Part shown: one piece after another, positions 15,772-19,603 of the stretch | Layout of the letters: each line of letters opens with the position of its first letter | Position numbering within the stretch: the stretch's first letter is position 1 | From: JBBDWJ01 sp040902925 | GTDB lineage: Bacteria > Acidobacteriota > Terriglobia > Bryobacterales > UBA6623 | NCBI GenBank assembly: GCA_040902925.1 | Contig: JBBDWJ010000227.1 | Location: 1 to 19,603 of the forward strand | Direction: 5' to 3' | DNA length: 19,603 nucleotides | Made by a program: the position numbers and the translations under genes | The notes under the pieces: model-generated | What the model was told of the DNA's origin: nothing | The model's database searches: none | Seen by the model: only the letters and a program-made list of their open reading frames with translations

Positions 15772-16612
15772 GGGCGGCCTCCTGGGCGAGATTCGCCACG
15801 CGCACCGGTCTACCTTGCCGGATCGTGAGGTGGTCGGTGCGCACCTTGTCCCATTCCTGAATTTCCAAGCCGTGGGTTTCGAAGAACGCGCGAATGCGCG
15901 CCGAGTCCCGCCAGCCCGCGACGTCCTCGAGAATCGGGACCAGCACGCAGAGCGCGTCGTCGCTCAAAATCGAGCGCTTGACGATCGGCGCGATGTATTT
16001 GTTTTCCGACACGGCGATCGTGAACCCTTCGCGCCGGTTGACGTGCAGCATGACGTGAATGTCCGAGCTGCCGTCGCCGACGTAAACCACGCGGTCGGGA
16101 CGCACGTTGAGCCTCGATTGCAACTCGTCGAGCACGGCGACTTTGCCGTAGCCCGCGGGAAGACGCTCGATCGAGCGTACTTCGCCCGACGCGGGGTCAT
16201 ATTGAAAACGCGCGCCGAAGATGCGCTCCGCGGGCACGATGCCCTCGAGAGCGGACTGGATCACTTCCTCGGGCGCCGCCGAGATCACGTGGAAGGAAAA
16301 GCGGTGCGCCTCGATCCCGGTTTCCAGAAGCTCGATCAGCAGCTTGATGTTCTGCTTCAGTCGAATGCGCTTGCCGACTTCGATAAGATGCTCGCGGCGA
16401 ACGCTCCGGAAATCCGGATCGTGCAGAATCAGGTAGGTGAGCTCGCCGCCCTGCTGCACCAGATGCGTGCGCGCCAGGCCGGCCACTTTTTCTTCAAACC
16501 CGCTCTTGCCCAGCATTTCACTCAGCATGATTCCCGAGTCATTAAAGCTCAGCGTGTGGTCAAAATCACTGGCCAGTAAGTAGTGTTTTTCCGTTTTGGT
16601 TATTTCCAGCAT
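15764..16612 (-). CDS. HAD-superfamily phosphatase (phosphoserine-phosphatase-like)
   Basis: 282 residues from ATG 16612, with AAGGAGA about 11 bases upstream. All four HAD motifs are visible: motif I Asp16-Phe-Asp18 (ASDFDHTLS), motif II Ser111 (HVISAAP), motif III Lys157 (GYGKVAVLDEL) and motif IV VYVGDGSSDIHVM with Asp180 and Asp184. A helical cap lies between about 22 and 105. This is the C1-capped type that acts on small phosphate esters. There is no signal peptide. It is the upstream gene of an overlapping pair with the small membrane protein, which may be its partner. The long upstream region contains repeats and a palindrome that may control it. Confidence 0.9.
   Translation of the reverse strand: MLEITKTEKHYLLASDFDHTLSFNDSGIMLSEMLGKSGFEEKVAGLARTHLVQQGGELTYLILHDPDFRSVRREHLIEVGKRIRLKQNIKLLIELLETGIEAHRFSFHVISAAPEEVIQSALEGIVPAERIFGARFQYDPASGEVRSIERLPAGYGKVAVLDELQSRLNVRPDRVVYVGDGSSDIHVMLHVNRREGFTIAVSENKYIAPIVKRSILSDDALCVLVPILEDVAGWRDSARIRAFFETHGLEIQEWDKVRTDHLTIRQGRPVRVANLAQEAARV
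15778..15783 (-). promoter_or_regulatory. Strong Shine-Dalgarno AGGAGG for the small membrane-protein gene
   Basis: CCTCCT on the plus strand is AGGAGG on the minus strand, 6 bases before the GTG at 15771 and within the 3' end of the phosphatase gene. It decides the start and argues that the short ORF is translated. Confidence 0.7.
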
Positions 16613-16724
16613 TACCGATATGTCTCCTTTCAGAGAGCCAAAAGCAAAAAAGTCCGGTTCCGGGAGGCCCCGTATTCAGGGAGCCAATCCTCTTGTTGAG
16701 TAGAGAGAAATCCCGTCTGCTTCG

Positions 16725-16758
16725 CGAAACGAAGTTCACGAAACTTGGGGTTCGAAAC
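16725..16758 (+). repeat. Three CGAAAC iterons at exact 14-bp spacing
   Basis: CGAAAC begins at 16725, 16739 and 16753, each preceded by a TTC-like context (TTCGCGAAAC, TTCACGAAAC, GGTTCGAAAC). Equal 14-bp spacing suggests cooperative binding sites for a regulator. They end about 12 bp before the sigma-54-like motif. Confidence 0.5.
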
Positions 16759-16770
16759 GCAGATTTTTAG

Positions 16771-16786
16771 TGGTTACTCTGTTGCA
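16771..16786 (+). promoter_or_regulatory. Sigma-54-like -24/-12 promoter motif
   Basis: TGGTTACTCTGTTGCA matches the TGG and TTGCA blocks of the -24/-12 consensus with the diagnostic 10 bases between GG and GC. The predicted start is near 16797, which would leave a ~370-nt leader before bluB. The -24 block (TGGTTA) is weaker than the TGGCAC consensus. Confidence 0.35.
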
Positions 16787-16871
16787 CGGAACACAACAGG
16801 ACGTGCTAAGGAAGGGCGACTGGGCCGGGGTACTGTAAAACAACAGTATAGCATTTTGTTTTGGAGCGATC

Positions 16872-16885
16872 TGTCCCATGGGACA
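16872..16885. promoter_or_regulatory. 14-bp perfect palindrome TGTCCCATGGGACA
   Basis: The sequence equals its own reverse complement over 14 bases. It resembles enhancer or operator dyads of the TGTCC-N-GGACA type. It could serve the phosphatase gene (about 260 bp away, minus) or bluB (about 285 bp away, plus). The cognate regulator is unknown. Confidence 0.45.
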
Positions 16886-17170
16886 CACCGGCTTGACGCA
16901 GTCCGCGTCGCCCGGCATTGTAAGCTCCTGCTGATTAGATGCAGTGACGGGGAGGAAGTCGCAAGTTTTTTATCTGGGCCGGCCGGGTGCGCGGAAAACG
17001 TCGTGTAGCCCTAAGTTGTTACGAGTTAGTAACTTGTGGCGCTTGTTCTGGCCTGGGATGGCCAATCTTCCCGGCGCTCAATCTCCGGTTCAGCGCCTGT
17101 CGCTGATCCCCGCCGGTCCCAAGCATCCCTGTCCGGGATCTCCCCAAAATGAAGTTCTAAGATAGAGGAA

Positions 17171-17830
17171 ATGAATCCGGAACTCCAGCAAGTTCAAAAC
17201 GGCCGGTTCGACGCTGCCTTCCGTGAGCAGTTCGACCTTCTATTGCGTTCGCGCCGCGATGTGCGCCACTTTCGAACCGACCCCGTGGACCCCGCCTTGG
17301 TCGAGCGCCTGTTACAAAAAGCCATGCTCGCGCCTTCTGTCGGGTTTTCGCAGCCGTGGAGATGGGTGCTGGTCGAGAACCCGGAGATCCGATCGGCGAT
17401 CGCGGCCAACCATGATCTGGCGAAAGACAAGGCAGGCAGTCTCTACGACGGGGAGCAATCCCGCCAATACCAGCGGCTCAAGCTGGCCGGATTGAACGAG
17501 GCCCCGGTTCACGTGGCTGTGTTCGCCGATGGCGTCGCTGTAACCGGGCACGGCCTGGGACGGCAAACCATGCCTGGGACGCTGCTGTGGTCCGTCGTGA
17601 TGGCGATTTACGCGCTGTGGCTCGCGGCGGCCGCCGAGGGGCTCGGTGTCGGTTGGGTTTCGATTCTCGACCCCAAGCTGGTAGCGACCACGCTCGCCGT
17701 GCCGCGGGAATGGACGTTCGTGGCCTATCTTTGCCTGGGTTGGCCCGAGGAATACACGGAGAGGCCCCTTCTGGAGACGAACGGCTGGGAAACCCGGCAG
17801 CAGTTTGATGATGTAGTGTTTCGCCGGTAG
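17171..17830 (+). CDS. bluB: 5,6-dimethylbenzimidazole synthase BluB
   Basis: 219 residues from ATG 17171 with AGAGGA just upstream. BluB is a flavin-destroying nitroreductase-fold enzyme that cleaves FMNH2 with oxygen to make 5,6-dimethylbenzimidazole, the lower ligand of cobalamin, in the cytoplasm. Diagnostic stretches: RRDVRHF with Asp30, APSVGFSQPWRW (47-65), YQRLKLAGLNEAP, GLGRQTMPGT, LWLAAAAEGLGVGWVSILDP with Ser164, VAYLCLGWPEE and NGWETRQ. Asp30 and Ser164 correspond to the catalytic Asp32 and Ser167 described for Sinorhizobium BluB, so the enzyme should be active. Length is normal. No other cobalamin gene is in the window, so it stands alone, as bluB often does in salvaging organisms. 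Confidence 0.93.
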   Translation: MNPELQQVQNGRFDAAFREQFDLLLRSRRDVRHFRTDPVDPALVERLLQKAMLAPSVGFSQPWRWVLVENPEIRSAIAANHDLAKDKAGSLYDGEQSRQYQRLKLAGLNEAPVHVAVFADGVAVTGHGLGRQTMPGTLLWSVVMAIYALWLAAAAEGLGVGWVSILDPKLVATTLAVPREWTFVAYLCLGWPEEYTERPLLETNGWETRQQFDDVVFRR

Positions 17831-17925
17831 CGCATTCGCGAGCCGAAAAGGGCAGGGAAACTGGGTTGTTTGACCATCGGCATCGCTGATTCCCATGACG
17901 AAGCTCCCTCTGCGATCTCGTGACG

Positions 17926-17939
17926 GGAATCGCGATTCC
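17926..17939. promoter_or_regulatory. 14-bp perfect palindrome GGAATCGCGATTCC
   Basis: Self-complementary over 14 bases, about 95 bp past the bluB stop and 58 bp from the end of the DUF4258 ORF. It may be a short terminator-type stem or a protein-binding site; there is no further support. Confidence 0.3.
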
Positions 17940-17996
17940 AAATCCGTCGGTCCTCGGCCTTGCTCGAACCAGCAACGCCTACCACCGAACACCCGC

Positions 17997-18185
17997 TCAT
18001 CGCCCAAAGCACATTTTCTCACTCTCGGCCACGAAGCGGGATTGCAGAATGTCGGCGTGATCCGATTGGGCAAACCGTTGTTCGGGAGCGGCGAGCACGG
18101 CCTCGACCCACGCGCGCGGGATGGCGCGCCGTTGGACCTCCTGTTCCGCATGCTTCGAGAACTCGTATTTTTTCGCTTGGGCCAT
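17997..18185 (-). pseudogene. DUF4258-domain protein (RelE/toxin-like), C-terminally truncated
   Basis: From ATG 18185 the frame reads YEFSKHAEQEVQRRAIPRAW, then VEAVLAAPEQRF...ADILQSRF, a good match to the N-terminal half of DUF4258: F-KHA-xE-RRxIP, VxxVLxxP, YQSRF. Family members are about 75-100 residues and continue with strands ending in VVTVYRTSKIxKYW. Here the frame stops at 62 codons, and none of the other frames continues the domain. DUF4258 proteins often occur as toxins with a small antitoxin, but none is visible next door. It is probably a decayed gene; a short functional protein is possible. There is no clear SD. Confidence 0.6.
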
Positions 18186-18349
18186 CGGCGCGCGCAGCAT
18201 TGCAACCCGCCTGCCCATGGTACCGGAAGTAGAGCAGGGCCATACTCCTCCGAGCCGCCCAGCGATTCTGATCGCAGTCACCGGTCTCTCGTATTCGTTT
18301 CGAAGACGAGCTTGTGTCCCTGCTGTACGCCACCAGATGGAATACGACG

Positions 18350-18560
18350 AGCGTTATCTGCCGGGCTGATTTCCGCCGCCCCTTCAGGGCTGCGACGTTT
18401 CGTGGAATCCGTAACCCAGGGTTCCGCCAGAGGCTCCACCCTGGGCTATTGTCCGACGACGCTTCGCGTCTTGGGCGGACGTGCGGGGAGTTGCAGATCG
18501 AAGTTTGGGATCGCCGCAGCGGCGGGCCGATATCGCCCAGGGCAGCCATTCTGTCGGCAT
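18350..18560 (-). repeat. Dispersed-repeat-like intergenic element with nested hairpin
   Basis: The minus strand carries GCCCTGAAGGGGCGGCGG and ACAATAGCCCAGGG, phrases I recognise from multi-copy intergenic repeats in Acidobacteria, Planctomycetes and Bacteroidetes. Its core is a stem CCCAGGGT (18415-18422)/ACCCTGGG (18438-18445) with an inner GCC-AGA-GGC hairpin. Spurious frames through such elements give PGWSLWRNPG- and NVAALKGRRKSA-like peptides, seen here. Copy number cannot be known from one window. Confidence 0.6.
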
Positions 18561-18590
18561 TCGCCAACCGCTGGTTGTTAAGGTTGTATT

Positions 18591-18614
18591 AAGAGGCTGT
18601 CCCCGCCGCCTCTT
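18591..18614. terminator. Hairpin AAGAGGC/GCCTCTT, terminator-like
   Basis: AAGAGGC (18591-18597) pairs with GCCTCTT (18608-18614) around a 10-nt loop. The stem lies immediately beside the dispersed-repeat element, so it may be its edge instead of a terminator. Confidence 0.35.
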
Positions 18615-18686
18615 TGGAGATCGGCGCCTGTCACCGAACTGCCCAAGGCTCGCGCTGTGGCAGCCGGGTAGGCGGCATCGCACTTG

Positions 18687-18704
18687 CCTAAACTGTGATT
18701 TAGG
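18687..18704. promoter_or_regulatory. Dyad CCTAAA-N6-TTTAGG upstream of the nuclease-like gene
   Basis: A perfect 6-bp inverted repeat with a 6-bp spacer, about 70 bp before the GTG at 18771. This is a plausible operator position, with no independent support. Confidence 0.35.
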
Positions 18705-18770
18705 TTACGATTGAATGGTTGAGTCGAGGATGTCCCGACTTTTAGACTTTACGAGGGGAATAAACGAACA

Positions 18771-19603
18771 GTGGACTCTTTGTATCAGCGCCTGAAAGAG
18801 TTGAATCCTGTGACATTCGAGAAGCTCTGTTTCCAATTGCTCAAGGAACGTCATCCGGCTGCGAAGATCAGAGCGGTTGAGGGTGCGAGCGGGGACGAGG
18901 GCGCTGACCTTTTTCTCGGTGATCTGGAGAACGGCCCCACAATCTGGCAAGTCAAGGCTTTCTCGAACGGGTTCAAGGATTCCCAGAAGGGCCAGATTCG
19001 GCAATCTCTCAAGCACGCGGTCCGAAATCTCGCACCTCGCAGGTGGATACTTTGTCTGAACATCGACATGGATATTCGGGTGCACCGTTGGTTTCAAAGG
19101 CTAGTGAGGTCCTATGCAGACAAGGTTGAGATAGGACTTTGGGACGCGAGTCACATCATAAATGAACTCGCACATCGCAAATCAATCCGTAATCTGTTTT
19201 TCCCCGGTGCTGCGTTGGAAGTGTCCGAATTACGCTCACTCGTGACAGGAATAGCCAATCACAGTGCCGAGCAATTAGCTGCTCTAGCTACTGAGAATGC
19301 TGAACAGTTGATCGAGCGGCTTAAAGAATGCGATGCGCGATTCAACTATGAAGTTTCGATTACCACAGATCGCCCATCAACTCTACCCTCGAACGTGGCT
19401 GTGTCACTCACAGTAGGCGCGTCCAGCATCCACGCTTACCCGAGAGACATAGAGGCGCTTCGGCAATCTCCACCCAAGCTTGAACTTGAACTCAACCCTG
19501 CTGGACATCGAAAGGTCTTAGCAATTCAGCAAACCGGCCACTCTCAGATTTTAGTTCAATCACCAGGTCTAAACCCACCGCCTTTCAGGCGGTCAGCTTT
19601 CAG
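18771..19603 (+). CDS. PD-(D/E)xK nuclease-like (Mrr/restriction-endonuclease-like) protein, 3' end outside the window
   Basis: The frame from GTG 18771 is open to the window end (277 codons); GAGGGG at 18753-18758 may be its SD. Residues 1-65 match the restriction-endonuclease-like fold: LNPVTFEKLCFQLLKER with Glu17, ASGDEGADLFL with Asp46, and TIWQVKAF with Gln60-x-Lys62, the D...QxK catalytic pattern of Mrr-type enzymes. About 66-145 include GQIRQSLKHAVRN, RRWILCLNIDMD and KVEIGLWDASHIINELAHR. From 150 onward helices (NHSAEQLAALATENAEQLIERL) lead to a beta-rich part with no recognised domain. It uses more A/T and more CAA, TTA and AAT codons than its neighbours, suggesting transfer. A cytoplasmic DNA-acting defence role is likely but unproven. 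Confidence 0.75.
   Translation, partial: MDSLYQRLKELNPVTFEKLCFQLLKERHPAAKIRAVEGASGDEGADLFLGDLENGPTIWQVKAFSNGFKDSQKGQIRQSLKHAVRNLAPRRWILCLNIDMDIRVHRWFQRLVRSYADKVEIGLWDASHIINELAHRKSIRNLFFPGAALEVSELRSLVTGIANHSAEQLAALATENAEQLIERLKECDARFNYEVSITTDRPSTLPSNVAVSLTVGASSIHAYPRDIEALRQSPPKLELELNPAGHRKVLAIQQTGHSQILVQSPGLNPPPFRRSAF
19577..19593. repeat. Perfect hairpin ACCGCCT-TTC-AGGCGGT at the window edge
   Basis: A 7-bp stem with a 3-nt loop followed by CAGCTTTCAG. CAGCTTTCAG-type runs resemble the beginning of simple intergenic repeats in some acidobacterial genomes. The nuclease-like frame reads straight through it, as proline/arginine-rich sequence unlike the rest of the protein. Confidence 0.6.

Larger units (their letters stand above)
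16613..17170. other. 558-bp gene-free region between the HAD phosphatase and bluB
   Basis: No reading frame here has codon usage or similarity that I trust; an 87-codon plus frame at 16745 looks accidental. It holds the SD of the phosphatase, three spaced CGAAAC elements, a sigma-54-like motif, a TACTGT/ACAGTA stem (16831-16848), a 14-bp palindrome and a GTTAC/GTAAC stem (17018-17033). I looked for a cobalamin riboswitch ahead of bluB. I found no B12-box-like GCCACTG segment or typical core, so I do not call one. Confidence 0.6.
17831..18770. other. 940-bp gene-poor stretch between bluB and the nuclease-like gene
   Basis: The stretch contains a palindrome (17926), a truncated DUF4258 ORF (minus, 17997-18185), a dispersed-repeat-like element (about 18350-18560) and two hairpins (18591, 18687). 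Other frames here are short or overlap in ways that suggest non-coding DNA. The mix of gene fragment, repeat and an AT-richer gene at the end looks like an insertion or recombination boundary. Confidence 0.6.

Noticed and set aside
16745..17008. 87-codon plus ORF in the region before bluB
   Set aside because: No SD, no familiar motif, and its start lies across the iteron and sigma-54-like elements.
16800..17170. Cobalamin riboswitch upstream of bluB
   Set aside because: Expected from the gene's role, but no B12-box or conserved core could be found by eye.
17895..18581. 228-codon plus frame across the gene-poor stretch
   Set aside because: Runs through the DUF4258 fragment and the repeat element; composition fits non-coding GC-rich DNA.

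Overview
The window looks like a chromosomal accessory region from a GC-rich, soil-type Gram-negative bacterium, most likely an acidobacterium of the Bryobacterales/Solibacter kind. The clues are an Oar-like TonB-dependent receptor, TPR and CRTAC1 (FG-GAP plus ASPIC/UnbV) secreted proteins in a run, a PQQ-type dehydrogenase with an inserted cytochrome c, and an intergenic repeat of a kind I associate with Acidobacteria and Planctomycetes. The lineage is inferred from gene content, not from a marker gene.

Layout. 1-962 (minus) is an exported amidohydrolase cut by the window edge. 1173-7842 (plus) is an envelope cluster: an Oar-like outer-membrane receptor that has lost its N-terminus, two secreted TPR proteins separated by a three-copy 27/28-bp imperfect repeat, and a CRTAC1 beta-propeller protein coupled to the second TPR gene through an ATGA overlap. 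7972-11532 is the most interesting block: a C39-like cysteine peptidase overlaps (GTGA) a TPR/POTRA-like/outer-membrane-barrel protein, followed by two divergently transcribed paralogous small membrane proteins resembling the PA2779 family. In Pseudomonas and relatives PA2779-type proteins sit beside PA2778, a C39-peptidase/TPR protein. Here that partner is split, the TPR half carries an Omp85-like barrel, and the small protein is duplicated.

11606-12289 (minus) is a hicAB toxin-antitoxin locus whose toxin gene has a one-base frameshift that fuses its reading frame into hicB. A perfect 8-2-8 palindrome just upstream is a good candidate for the HicB operator. 12471-14633 is the PQQ-dehydrogenase/cytochrome c fusion. 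14710-16612 (minus) holds a 2OG-Fe(II) oxygenase, a tiny membrane protein and a HAD phosphatase; the last two overlap. 16613-17170 has no convincing gene but holds 14-bp-spaced iterons, a sigma-54-like -24/-12 motif and a 14-bp palindrome. bluB (5,6-dimethylbenzimidazole synthase) follows at 17171.

17831-18770 is gene-poor. It holds a truncated DUF4258 toxin-like ORF, a dispersed-repeat-like element and several dyads. After it comes an AT-richer gene, open to the window end, with a PD-(D/E)xK nuclease-type N-terminus (candidate defence gene). No tRNA, rRNA or CRISPR array was seen.
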